Assembly: GCA_964444795.1 (NCBI GenBank)
Contig: CAYUIQ010000122.1
Location: forward strand, 1-26,089
Reading direction: 5' to 3'
Length of the DNA: 26,089 nucleotides
DNA from: JABMRP01 sp964444795
GTDB lineage: Bacteria; Planctomycetota; Planctomycetia; Pirellulales; Thermoguttaceae
The translations under genes were made by a program, and so were the position numbers. Shown one piece after another: positions 7,190-15,096 of the stretch (position 1 is its first letter; every line of letters begins with the position of its first letter). Below the pieces are notes generated by a model, which did no database searches, was not told where the DNA came from, and saw only the letters and a list, made by a program, of their open reading frames with translations.

Positions 7190-9793
7190 TTACTCGGGCG
7201 CGGGCTCGGCTTCCGACTCGCCGCGGAGCCAGGCGGAAAGGAGTTCGATCTGGCGGGGTGTGAGGCGGTTGGTCTCGGGCGACTCGGCCGAAGCGGCGTA
7301 GGCCGGCATGCGGTCGTTGTCCTTGCCGTAGAACTGTCTGTGTGCCGGGTTGGCGATGATGCCGGTCAGCCACTGGCGCGATCCGTAGCCGGTCAGTTCC
7401 GGGCCGTCGGCGGTCCCTTCGTCGTCGAAACGGTGGCAGTCGAGGCAGTAGTCGCCCAGCAGATCGCGGCCCTCTTCGATCAGGTCTTCGTCATCTTCGT
7501 CCATCTCGCGCTGAGAGGGCAGTTGTGCCTCGGCCGAAAGGGCTGCCACGATCGCCGCCAATTCCTCTTGCACGAACTCGACTTCTTCCTCGCCCTCGTC
7601 CTGGGCATCTTCAAAAAGTTCTTGGATCGTCTTGACCATTTTGCCCTTGCGAAACGCCGTGTTGCCGAAGTACTTCTCCGAGGCGATCTGCTCGGGATCG
7701 ACAATACCGGCGAGCCACTGGCGCGTCGCGAATCCGCCCAGGTCGGGTGCCGACGAGGCGCCCACGACGATGTCCGGGCCGTCACCGCCCGTGGAATAAT
7801 GGCACGATGAACACGAGTACTGCTCGAAGAGCAGCCGGGCTTCGGCGTGCGGCGCGTCGGGGTCGATCACCGGCTTGGCTGTGTCGGTCTGTTCCCAGCG
7901 GAGCGCGGCAATCGTCTCGGCATCGGTTCGCGGCGGTTGCCAGATAGGCTGGTTCGGATCGTCGACCGGTCGGATCCACTCGCCGCGCAGCCAGTCGGCG
8001 ACGATCCCGACCTGCCGGGTCGATAACAGATTCTCGGCTGGCTTCTCGATCGACTTGGCGTAAGCGGGCATCCGGTCGTTGCGATTGCCGTAGAATCGCT
8101 CGTGGGTCGGATCCTTGATGATGCCGAACAGCCACGGCCGCGATCCGTAGCCGGTCAGGTCCGGCGCGTCGCCCAAAACGCCTGCGTCGCCGTAACGATG
8201 GCACGAAATGCACTCGCCGACCAGCAATTCCCGTCCTTCTTCGATCAACGCGACGTCGTCCCGGTCGGCCGCGGCTTGAGATTCGAGCCGTGCTTCGGCC
8301 GAGAGAGCGGCAATGATCGCTTTCCGCTTCTGCTCGTCGAGCTTGGCGAACTCGTCTCGCACGTAGTCGGCCATCAAGCCTTGGGCCATGCGCGTACCGC
8401 CGAAGTACTTGGCCGTGGCGATCTGCCCGGGATCCAACAGGCCGGCAATCCACTCGCGGCTGGCGAAGCCGTACAGCTCCGGCGCGACCGGTTCGTCGAG
8501 TGTCAGCAGCGGCCCCTGGCCCTCGGGCGGTGTGTACGTGTGGCAGTTGGCACAGTGTTGCTTGCCCAGCCGCGGACCGGCGATCTTGGGATCGGTATAC
8601 ATCAACGACAGCCCGCCTTCGCCCGGAATGCCGCCGCGAGCGCGGATCACTTCCTTGACGCGCCGGGCCTCGGCCTGTTTCTCGGCCAAGGCGATCTGGT
8701 GGCCCTCGTTGTTGGCATCGGCGTTGATTGCCATGGCCGAGAGCACGACCAGCCCGACGACCAATACGCCGGCCACCGCCAGATTGACACTGTGGCCGTG
8801 CTTCCATTGGGCGATAAACGGCATGGCCATCACCGCCGCGAACAACAGCCCCGGAATCACAAAGATGGGGATAACCATCGGCCCGCCTTCGAACAAGTGG
8901 GCCATCTGGTACAGACCCAGGAACGACCACTCGGGACGCGCCGTCGCGTCGGCGTCGGCCGGATCGGCCGGCGCGCCATGCGCGGCGCCCATGGTGTCGG
9001 ACAACCGTTCTTCGGCGTGGTCTCCGGTCATCGCGTGCCGGGCGATCAGCAGTCCGACGACGACCAGCATCACCAGGCAGGCGGCCATGTTGCGCCACGC
9101 CTGATCGGGCCAGGCCAGCGAAGTCTTTGGGTTCTTGTTCTCGGCCGGTCCCCCGGCGGGGAGCCCGTGACGGCGCAGCAGGCTGCCGTGGAGGACGAGC
9201 AACACCGCCAGCGTCGCGCCACAGAGTCCGATGTGCAGGGAGAGGAATCGGGTCACCGTGTGATGGCCGAAGGCAGGTCCTCCGACGGCCAACTGGAACA
9301 GATCGCCACCGATCACGGGCACGAGATTGAGAAAGCTGGTTCGTACCATCGTGCTCCAATAACCGCGCTGATCCCACCGCAACAGATCGCCGGTCAGGCA
9401 GAGCCCCAGCAAGACCAGCAGCATGAGCACGGCCACCCAGAAGATCACTTCGCGCGGCGCGCGATAGGCCCGTGTGAGCAGCAGTTGGAGCAGGTAGATC
9501 CCGGCCAGGGCGACCATGACCTGGGCCGTGTAATGGTGCAGGCCGCGCAGCAGCCATCCGCCGAGCAGTTCGTGTTGGATGTAGTAGACGCTCTCCCAGG
9601 CGGTCTGTGCGCTGGCGCTATAAACCATCCACAAAAAAAATCCGGTGATTGCCTGCACCACAAACCCGAACGCCAACAGGGCCGGTAATACGAACCGGAG
9701 CCCGGCCCCGCCTTCGACTCGCTGGTTGATGCAATGGCCTGCCGCGGTGCCCAAGCCCGTGCGGCTTTCGATCCAGGTGATGATGGCTTTCAT
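7190..9793 (-). CDS. Cytochrome b fused to a tetraheme cytochrome c tail (bc-type complex)
   Basis: An 867-residue membrane subunit of a quinol-oxidising bc complex. The ATG at 9793-9791 overlaps the Rieske stop (ATGA), implying coupled translation; a longer frame upstream is only the shadow of the Rieske gene. Residues 30-210 form the cytochrome b N-terminal domain with transmembrane helices. Heme ligands His86, His187 and His202 are present, but the position 14 residues after His86 is Tyr100 instead of His. A PEW motif (PEWS, 287-290) and about three more helices (to about 353) match the C-terminal b domain. The soluble tail has four CxxCH sites, at 414-418, 528-532, 661-665 and 783-787. 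They sit in two similar diheme modules (about 406-605 and 653-858) that share FA(S/T)R(E/Q)W, LTGYGSR and NDRMPAY. The tail would take the place of cytochrome c1. As far as I recall, related b/c fusions occur in other planctomycetes. Confidence 0.9.
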   Translation of the reverse strand: MKAIITWIESRTGLGTAAGHCINQRVEGGAGLRFVLPALLAFGFVVQAITGFFLWMVYSASAQTAWESVYYIQHELLGGWLLRGLHHYTAQVMVALAGIYLLQLLLTRAYRAPREVIFWVAVLMLLVLLGLCLTGDLLRWDQRGYWSTMVRTSFLNLVPVIGGDLFQLAVGGPAFGHHTVTRFLSLHIGLCGATLAVLLVLHGSLLRRHGLPAGGPAENKNPKTSLAWPDQAWRNMAACLVMLVVVGLLIARHAMTGDHAEERLSDTMGAAHGAPADPADADATARPEWSFLGLYQMAHLFEGGPMVIPIFVIPGLLFAAVMAMPFIAQWKHGHSVNLAVAGVLVVGLVVLSAMAINADANNEGHQIALAEKQAEARRVKEVIRARGGIPGEGGLSLMYTDPKIAGPRLGKQHCANCHTYTPPEGQGPLLTLDEPVAPELYGFASREWIAGLLDPGQIATAKYFGGTRMAQGLMADYVRDEFAKLDEQKRKAIIAALSAEARLESQAAADRDDVALIEEGRELLVGECISCHRYGDAGVLGDAPDLTGYGSRPWLFGIIKDPTHERFYGNRNDRMPAYAKSIEKPAENLLSTRQVGIVADWLRGEWIRPVDDPNQPIWQPPRTDAETIAALRWEQTDTAKPVIDPDAPHAEARLLFEQYSCSSCHYSTGGDGPDIVVGASSAPDLGGFATRQWLAGIVDPEQIASEKYFGNTAFRKGKMVKTIQELFEDAQDEGEEEVEFVQEELAAIVAALSAEAQLPSQREMDEDDEDLIEEGRDLLGDYCLDCHRFDDEGTADGPELTGYGSRQWLTGIIANPAHRQFYGKDNDRMPAYAASAESPETNRLTPRQIELLSAWLRGESEAEPAPE

Positions 9794-10341
9794 GCTTCTT
9801 TTTTCTCGGACGTGCCGGTCTGGTAGTTGACGAAGGAAACCCAAACCTCGTTGCCGTGCTTGATCTCGCAGGCCAGCGTGTCGAGCGGTCGCGGGCTGGG
9901 CGAACTGTCGGGATCCTTGAGTTGGCCGTCCAACTCGAACCGCGCGGCGTGGCAGGGACAGTAGAAATCGTCCTGCTTCGAGTCGTACTCGATGTAGCAA
10001 CCGGCGTGGGGACAAACGACGTGGATCGCTTCGGCCGTCTCCTTGCCCAGGCGCCGCACGAACACGGCCCCGACCGGCACCTGCAGCAGCCGGTTCCAGG
10101 CGTCGCCGCGGTCGGCGATGACGGGAAATCGGCGCGGCGATCCGTCGGCCGGCAGGGCGTCGAGTGTGGTAACGCGGATCGACTGCCCCGCTTCGCTCTT
10201 CTGCCGCCACGGATTGAAAAACGAAACCAGGCCGACGATGCCGGGCACGGCAAGGGCAGCCAGCCCCATCGCGCCGGCGGCCATCTGGCCGAGAAAGCTA
10301 CGCCGTGGCGAATCGGCGGGAGGTTCGGGAGTGTCGGACAT
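9790..10341 (-). CDS. Rieske 2Fe-2S protein of the bc complex
   Basis: A 183-residue iron-sulfur subunit that takes electrons from quinol at the Qo site. The ATG was chosen because a twin-arginine signal-anchor follows (RRSFLGQ at 13-19, then a hydrophobic helix to about 42); the open frame upstream is unsupported. Both cluster boxes are intact: CPHAGC at 110-115 and CPCH at 128-131. Cluster ligands are Cys110, His112, Cys128 and His131, with Cys115/Cys130 as the likely disulfide. The second box continues CPCHAARF rather than the common CPCHGS. The gene overlaps the cytochrome b/c gene by 4 bases, so the two make a two-gene complex without a separate c1 gene. No strong Shine-Dalgarno precedes the start; a short inverted repeat GGTATC-C-GATACC abuts the start codon. 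Confidence 0.92.
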   Translation of the reverse strand: MSDTPEPPADSPRRSFLGQMAAGAMGLAALAVPGIVGLVSFFNPWRQKSEAGQSIRVTTLDALPADGSPRRFPVIADRGDAWNRLLQVPVGAVFVRRLGKETAEAIHVVCPHAGCYIEYDSKQDDFYCPCHAARFELDGQLKDPDSSPSPRPLDTLACEIKHGNEVWVSFVNYQTGTSEKKEA

Positions 10342-10399
10342 GGTATCGGATACCGTTATGAGGGAGGGAAGATTGCTATACGGCAGTACTTCCCGTCGA

Positions 10400-11380
10400 T
10401 TATCGCATGGCGGCGCGCACGGCGTCAAGAACTCGGGCGCGAACGCTCTCGAGTGGTCCGGCAATCGTGGCCCCGGCCGCCGCCTTGTGTCCGCCGCCGC
10501 CGAACTGCTCGGCCAGGGCACTGCAATCCAGCGAGTCGCGGCCGCGAAAGCTCACTTTGAATCCTCCGCCGGGCTTCTCGCCGAAGAAGACGGCCGCCTC
10601 GGTACCGCCCACCGAAAGGGTCATGTTGATGATATTTTCCGTATCGGAGGGGAGCGCGCCGGTGGCCTGGAAATCGTCCTGCATAACGTGCGTGTGGATC
10701 AGCCTTCCGTCCAACTCGGTCCGTACCCGGCCCAGCACCCGGCCGACCAGCCGCAGCCGGCCCACGCTTTCCCGCTCGTATAACTCGGCGTACACCCGGT
10801 CGGGTCGAACACCGGCGTCGATCAGTGTGCCGACGAGGCGATACGTGTCGCCGGTGACCGACGAGAAACGAAACCACCCGGTATCGGTTGCCACGGCGAC
10901 GAACAACGGCGTGGCCATGGCCTCGTTGATCTCCACGCCCAACTGCCTGGCGGCCTCGACCACCAACTGGCCGGTCGCCTCGGCGGCGACGTCTCGAAAT
11001 ACCTCGGCCCCCAGATCATCCTGGCTTCGATGATGGTCGACGACCATCTTCAACCCCTGGAACTCCCGGACCATCGGGGCCATCCGGCCCAACTGGATCC
11101 AGGCGCCCGTGTCGAGCACCATCAGCACGTCGAATCCGTCGAACTGCGTGGCCGGGGCGTCTTCGGCGAGCACTTCGATCCTGGAGGCCGGGTCGATAAA
11201 CTTCACGTTTGGCGGGGTCGGATGCGCGTTGACGATCCGCACCTCCTTACCCAACGCCTCCAAGATCAGGGCCATCGCCAACTCGCTCCCCAAGGCATCG
11301 CCGTCGGGTCGCACGTGGGTGGTCAACAGAAACCGGCGGTTGGCACGCACGATCTCGGCGAAGTGGGTCCAGTTGCACAT
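10400..11380 (-). CDS. nrnA: DHH/DHHA1 phosphoesterase, NrnA-like oligoribonuclease / pAp phosphatase
   Basis: A 326-residue cytosolic protein of the DHH superfamily. NrnA enzymes degrade nano-RNAs and dephosphorylate 3'-phosphoadenosine 5'-phosphate using Mn2+. The motifs are in order: HVRPDGDALGSE at 22-33, Asp90 in LDTG, VDHH at 114-117, Asp166 in ATDTG, and the DHHA1 signature GGGGHKAAAGA near 294-304. Length matches the family (310-340). The ATG at 11380 gives the usual N-terminus; a longer frame upstream lies inside ribF and has no family similarity. It starts 10 bases after the ribF stop, in the same operon. Whether it acts mainly on nano-RNA or pAp cannot be told from sequence. Confidence 0.88.
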   Translation of the reverse strand: MCNWTHFAEIVRANRRFLLTTHVRPDGDALGSELAMALILEALGKEVRIVNAHPTPPNVKFIDPASRIEVLAEDAPATQFDGFDVLMVLDTGAWIQLGRMAPMVREFQGLKMVVDHHRSQDDLGAEVFRDVAAEATGQLVVEAARQLGVEINEAMATPLFVAVATDTGWFRFSSVTGDTYRLVGTLIDAGVRPDRVYAELYERESVGRLRLVGRVLGRVRTELDGRLIHTHVMQDDFQATGALPSDTENIINMTLSVGGTEAAVFFGEKPGGGFKVSFRGRDSLDCSALAEQFGGGGHKAAAGATIAGPLESVRARVLDAVRAAMR

Positions 11381-11390
11381 GACGAATGAT

Positions 11391-12326
11391 TCACCCCGTA
11401 GGCATTGTGTCAACAATCCGCCGCGTATCGGCGACGTCGCGATGGAGTTGGGCAACGAGTTGGTCGACCGACTCGAAGGTCTCGACGTCTCGCAGCCGGG
11501 CCAGAAAGTCGATCTCGATCGGGTCGCCGTAGATACGGGCGTCGAAGTCAAGCAGGTAGGCTTCGACCTTCAGCGCGTGTTCGTCGAAGGTGGGATTCGG
11601 GCCGATGCTCAAAGCGGCCGGCCACCATTTGCCCTGGGCCAATGCCCGCCCCGCGTAAATCCCCGGGCCGGGCAGAAGCGTATCGATCGCGTCGACGTTG
11701 GCCGTGGGGAACCCCAGCTTTCGGCCTCGCTGGGCACCGTGGACCACCAGTCCGCGAATGCGATAGGGCTGGGTGAGCATCGCTCGGGCTTCGTCGACGC
11801 GGCCCTCGGCCAGGGTCTGGCGGATGCGCGAACTGGAAACGAACGACCCGTCGACTTGCACCGGCTCGACGACATCGAGGTTCACGCCGGCGGTGACGCA
11901 AAGTCGACGTAGCACGCCAATCGTGCCGGCCCGGCGATGCCCGAAGAAGAAATTCGGTCCCTCGACGATCGCCCGGGCCCCGAGGATTTCGCCGACGACG
12001 TGCTCGAAGAAGGGCCGCGGTCCGAGGCGGAGGAACTCTTCGTCGGTGGGATAGGCGATCAGGGCCTCGACGCCCAATCGGCCGAGCAGTTCGGCCTTTC
12101 GCTCGAGCCACGTCAGCGGCGGCGGGGCCTGCTCGGGACGCAGCAAACGGGCCGGATGCGGGTCGAACGTGAAGCCCACCGCCGGACCGCCCAACACGGT
12201 GGCACGGGCCAGCAGCCGCTCCATGATCCGCGCGTGCCCCAAATGGACACCGTCGAAATTGCCGATCGTGACGGCGCCGCCTCGCAGTTCGTCGGGAAAC
12301 TCGCCCAGATTGGAGATGATTCTCAC
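11391..12326 (-). CDS. ribF: Bifunctional riboflavin kinase / FAD synthetase
   Basis: A 311-residue enzyme that phosphorylates riboflavin to FMN and adenylates FMN to FAD. The N-terminal nucleotidyltransferase half has GNFDGVHLGH (22-31), FTFDPHP and SSSRIRQTL. The C-terminal kinase half has GRKLGFPTANV and GIYAG. I chose the GTG at 12326-12324, which gives MRIISNLGEFP, like other RibF N-termini. A TTG at 12350-12348, overlapping the upstream stop as TTGA, is an alternative that would add 8 residues; neither has a strong ribosome binding site. It lies between a UVR-motif gene and nrnA in a tightly packed operon. Confidence 0.93.
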   Translation of the reverse strand: MRIISNLGEFPDELRGGAVTIGNFDGVHLGHARIMERLLARATVLGGPAVGFTFDPHPARLLRPEQAPPPLTWLERKAELLGRLGVEALIAYPTDEEFLRLGPRPFFEHVVGEILGARAIVEGPNFFFGHRRAGTIGVLRRLCVTAGVNLDVVEPVQVDGSFVSSSRIRQTLAEGRVDEARAMLTQPYRIRGLVVHGAQRGRKLGFPTANVDAIDTLLPGPGIYAGRALAQGKWWPAALSIGPNPTFDEHALKVEAYLLDFDARIYGDPIEIDFLARLRDVETFESVDQLVAQLHRDVADTRRIVDTMPTG

Positions 12327-12346
12327 GGGTTCTCGTTTCGTCGCGA

Positions 12347-13126
12347 TCAACTCGGCTCGGACAACCGACGGATTTCGTCTCGCAATCGGGCCGCCTCCTC
12401 GAACGATTCCCGTGCCACGGCCTCCTCAAGCTTGCGACACAAGTCGTCGACCGGAGTTTGCGGGAGGGCGTCGGCCGCTTCGGATTTCTTCAGCAGAACC
12501 TCTTCTCGCCACTTCTCCAAAGCACCCAACTCCGAACACTCTTCGGAGTTATGGCTCTGGTCGTACTGGTCGAGGAATTCGCGGATGTTTTCAATTCCCC
12601 CTTCGATCACCCGCAACGCCTCGGCATATTGCTCGGCGGCAATCATCGGCTTGGCGACCGCGCGGGCGTTCATCATCGTCACGTAAGGGCGCCACTGATC
12701 GAACTGCAGCTTCTGATGATCGTCGTCGACGTGACTGCGCACGAAGGCGAACAGCCGTAAGTTTCGGGCCGTGTCGCGGGCACACAGGTCGTAGCGATCA
12801 AGGTTCCAGAAGCTCAGATACCGGTGATAGAACTGGATTCCCTCGCGCCAGAGTTGAATACAGTCGTCCTCCCCGAGTTGATACGGAGCGGAGTCGGGGT
12901 TCGAGGCCTCGTAGGCTTGCTGCTGGTGCTCGAAATAATCGAGCCACGACTCGAACCCCTCGGGACGCAAGCCGTCGGGACGTCCGTCCATCTCCATCTG
13001 CAACAAGCCGAGATCCAGCCGCATCTGGAGCTTCTCGCGGCCGTCGTCTCCCTGGATCACGCGTACCAGGATCTCGTCCGGATTGTGGTCCCAACCTTCC
13101 AGGACCTTGAAAATGTCCTTCGACAT
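12347..13126 (-). CDS. UvrB/UvrC (UVR) motif protein, function unknown
   Basis: A 259-residue soluble, acidic protein. The only recognisable piece is a C-terminal UVR motif at about 227-256 (DLCRKLEEAVARESFEEAAR followed by LRDEIRRL), a helical hairpin used by UvrB to bind UvrC and also found in unrelated regulators such as McsA. The rest (about 1-220) is mostly helical, rich in Trp, Tyr and Asp/Glu, with no motif I know. It lacks the Cys pairs of McsA. It is the first gene of the apparent ribF-nrnA operon; its stop nearly touches ribF. A role in repair is not implied. The start is an ATG at the natural MSKDIFKVLEGWDHNPDEI end of the frame. Confidence 0.8.
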   Translation of the reverse strand: MSKDIFKVLEGWDHNPDEILVRVIQGDDGREKLQMRLDLGLLQMEMDGRPDGLRPEGFESWLDYFEHQQQAYEASNPDSAPYQLGEDDCIQLWREGIQFYHRYLSFWNLDRYDLCARDTARNLRLFAFVRSHVDDDHQKLQFDQWRPYVTMMNARAVAKPMIAAEQYAEALRVIEGGIENIREFLDQYDQSHNSEECSELGALEKWREEVLLKKSEAADALPQTPVDDLCRKLEEAVARESFEEAARLRDEIRRLSEPS

Positions 13127-13285
13127 GGATATCCGTATATTACGTGGACTGGAGACGTCTGACCGGCTACATAATTTATACGGGGACCGCTCAGTCGGCG
13201 ATAGGGGGTGGGCGGTGAGGCGCCACCGGGGGCGTACCGGGAAACCGGTCGTGGGGGACAGGCGGATCGAGGGTGGTCGTTTCCC

Positions 13286-14404
13286 CTATTCGCTGGGGTC
13301 GCGAATCACCGTCTCCATGACTTTCGTGTTGCGCTCGACGGCCAAGACGATCGTCCGCTGTTCGACGCCGTCGCCGCTGCTGGCCACGACGGGTAGCACC
13401 TGTCGGCAATCGGGTAGATTGAGCCGGACCGAAAAGGTTCCGTCGGGCCGCAGCCGCACCGGTTCGCCCTTGACGGTAACATAGGCGTCCGATTCGGTGG
13501 TGCCGGAAACGATCAACTCGGCCTCGACCTCGAAGGAGAAATCCCGTCGCCTTCCCGAAAGACCACCAGCGCCGAGTCCGAATCGCGTGACCATCGGCGA
13601 GCCCATGGGGCGGCGAAGTCGCTCTTCGAAAAGATCTTTCAGGTCGCTGGCAGCGCCTTGCTGGCCGTATCCGCCGCTCATCGCGTAGATGCGTTCACAA
13701 TCGTCGGCCACGGCCGCCCAATTGCCGTCCAGCGAGTCGGTGGCACCCGGTCGCGGGGTCGTCACCACGTTACTACGCGACAGGCAGAAGAACTTGCCGG
13801 TGGCGGCCAGATACCCGATCTCCAGGCGATAGCTGTTGGGCGGATCGGCGACGTCGATATACCAGTTGTTCACGCCGCCGTGGATCTCGATGTCGCGAAG
13901 CACCCGTTGCGCGCTGCTGGTGGTGCCGTTGCGAGAAACTTCGGCTACGCGCAGAATGGGCTTGGCTCCGTGCCACAACTGGCCCAGTGCGGCCTTCGCC
14001 CGATCGATGGTTGCACGGGTGAACTCCCAATAGGCCTGCAGCCAATAGGGATCGCGAACCAGAACCACCAGACGGTCTTTGACCGAGCCGTTGCAGTGGG
14101 CGTTCTGGCAGGCCAGTGCCAGATCCTTGGCGCGGGTGAGTTCCTCGCGTGTCCGCCGGATCCGGCGAGCCATGTACGCGGTGCGCGTCTTCTTCGCGAC
14201 GCTTTTCGCGGCCGGCTTCGCGGCGGCCGACCTTTTGGTCTTGTTCGAATTCGAGCGCTTTTCAGCCTTCGAATTCGCCAAGCGGACCAGTGCTTTGATC
14301 AACTGGTCCTTTCGCATCGAATGCCACCCGCGAACCCCCTTCTTTCTGGCTGCTTGCGCCAGGTCCTTAGCGGTGCGGGTCTTGAGTTCTGCTGTCGTAC
14401 TCAA
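13286..14404 (-). CDS. DUF4912 domain protein with Rho-N/SAP-like N-terminus
   Basis: A 372-residue protein in three parts. Residues 10-42 (AKDLAQAARKKGVRGWHSMR then KDQLIKALV) resemble the Rho N-terminal/SAP-type helix-extended-loop-helix fold that binds nucleic acid. Residues 43-90 are a Lys/Ala/Arg-rich linker. Residues of about 110-225 match the DUF4912 pattern (RLVVLVRDPYWLQAYWEFT, NNWYIDV, YRLEIGY). The C-terminal part, to 372, has strand-like repeats and a VKGEPVRLRPDGTFSVRLNL segment. The start is TTG at 14404-14402, with GGAGG about 10 bases upstream; no in-frame ATG exists before codon 30. The basic N-terminus suggests chromosome or RNA association, but no function is established to my knowledge. 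It is separated from the UVR-motif gene by 159 bases, so it may be its own transcript. Confidence 0.8.
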   Translation of the reverse strand: MSTTAELKTRTAKDLAQAARKKGVRGWHSMRKDQLIKALVRLANSKAEKRSNSNKTKRSAAAKPAAKSVAKKTRTAYMARRIRRTREELTRAKDLALACQNAHCNGSVKDRLVVLVRDPYWLQAYWEFTRATIDRAKAALGQLWHGAKPILRVAEVSRNGTTSSAQRVLRDIEIHGGVNNWYIDVADPPNSYRLEIGYLAATGKFFCLSRSNVVTTPRPGATDSLDGNWAAVADDCERIYAMSGGYGQQGAASDLKDLFEERLRRPMGSPMVTRFGLGAGGLSGRRRDFSFEVEAELIVSGTTESDAYVTVKGEPVRLRPDGTFSVRLNLPDCRQVLPVVASSGDGVEQRTIVLAVERNTKVMETVIRDPSE

Positions 14405-15096
14405 AGGACCAAAACCTCCGGATTGCCAACCGCCTCAAGGGTGGTTGGGGGCGATGTTTCGACTTCAGCGGAGCTGTGTCTCTCGACGGCAAACCGCATC
14501 TCTGATCCGACAAATAACGCCCCGTCTCGCCCGGCGATGCTCAGTTTGGCACGATGGCGACGATCACCCTTCGAACTTCAACGAAAGCCTATCGACACAC
14601 ACCTGAATATCTCATCAAGGGCTATGTCTCATCGGGGGGTTAGCCGACACGCTCCAGTTGACGCCTCGAAAGGGTGTGTGCCACCCTTTTGTGTAGCCGG
14701 CATCTATCCTTCTCGGAACCGGGTGTCCCGTTTGGGGTTTCCTGCCTACGGTAGGAACCCGACCAAAGCGGTCGGGCTAAGCCGGCAACCCCAATAAAAT
14801 CGATTATAACAACACTGCCGGTCGAACGCAACGAGTTGGCACGCGAACAGTCGAGACTTGACGCTACATGAAATACCGTATGTCATGTCATACCAACATG
14901 TTAAGGAAATCATCTCATTCCGAAAATCCAAACCAATCCCCTCGTTTTACGCTTCGGGGAGAGGGGCTCCCGTGGACGGCCGAGGGCTCCGAAACGGTTT
15001 TCCCGAAGCCACTCAGTTGACACCTGCGCCAGCGCCCGATACATTGGCCCCACTTGACCCAGTGGACCGACCCGTTCCTTTCTCCCCTTGGCGCTG
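14405..15096. other. Divergent intergenic region between the DUF4912 gene and the ATP synthase operon
   Basis: About 690 bases without a gene I can support. It should hold promoters for the leftward DUF4912 gene and the rightward atp operon, but no -35/-10 pair is convincing; the best rightward guess is TTGACG (14858-14863) with TATGTC (14879-14884) at a poor 15-base spacing. The stretch 14790-14940 is clearly richer in A+T than its surroundings, as expected for promoter DNA. The part at 14668-14786 holds several hairpins and is listed separately. Confidence 0.5.
14668..14786. repeat. Cluster of hairpins, possible structured RNA or repeat element
   Basis: Three stems are visible. AAAGGGTG/CACCCTTT (14669-14689) is a perfect 8-bp stem. 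GGGTT...CCTGCC/GGTAGG...AACCC (14735-14760) is about 11 bp with one bulged base. CCCGACC/GGTCGGG (14758-14776) is 7 bp and shares its first bases with the previous stem, so the two compete. GCCGGC occurs at both 14696-14701 and 14781-14786 and could close the set. It could be an untranslated leader structure, a small RNA on either strand, or a dispersed palindromic repeat. I do not recognise a known riboswitch class. Confidence 0.45.

Noticed and set aside
8102..9688. Long open frame (528 codons) on the plus strand opposite the cytochrome b/c gene
   Set aside because: It is the antisense shadow of a well-supported gene in GC-rich DNA, with His/Gln/Gly-rich composition and no recognisable domain.
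9794..10210. Upstream in-frame extension of the cytochrome b/c gene by 139 residues
   Set aside because: The added residues are Arg/Pro-rich and are the out-of-frame shadow of the Rieske gene; the ATG overlapping the Rieske stop gives a normal cytochrome b N-terminus.
14734..14790. A known riboswitch in the atp leader
   Set aside because: The stems do not match any consensus I can recall and the stretch lies about 300 bases before the first gene; kept only as an unidentified hairpin cluster.
13658..14797. Plus-strand open frame opposite the DUF4912 gene
   Set aside because: It is mostly antisense to a gene with clear domain content and continues into hairpin-rich non-coding DNA; no family features.
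14858..14884. Sigma-70 promoter TTGACG / TATGTC for the atp operon
   Set aside because: Spacing is only 15 bases and the -10 box is poor; not strong enough to annotate.
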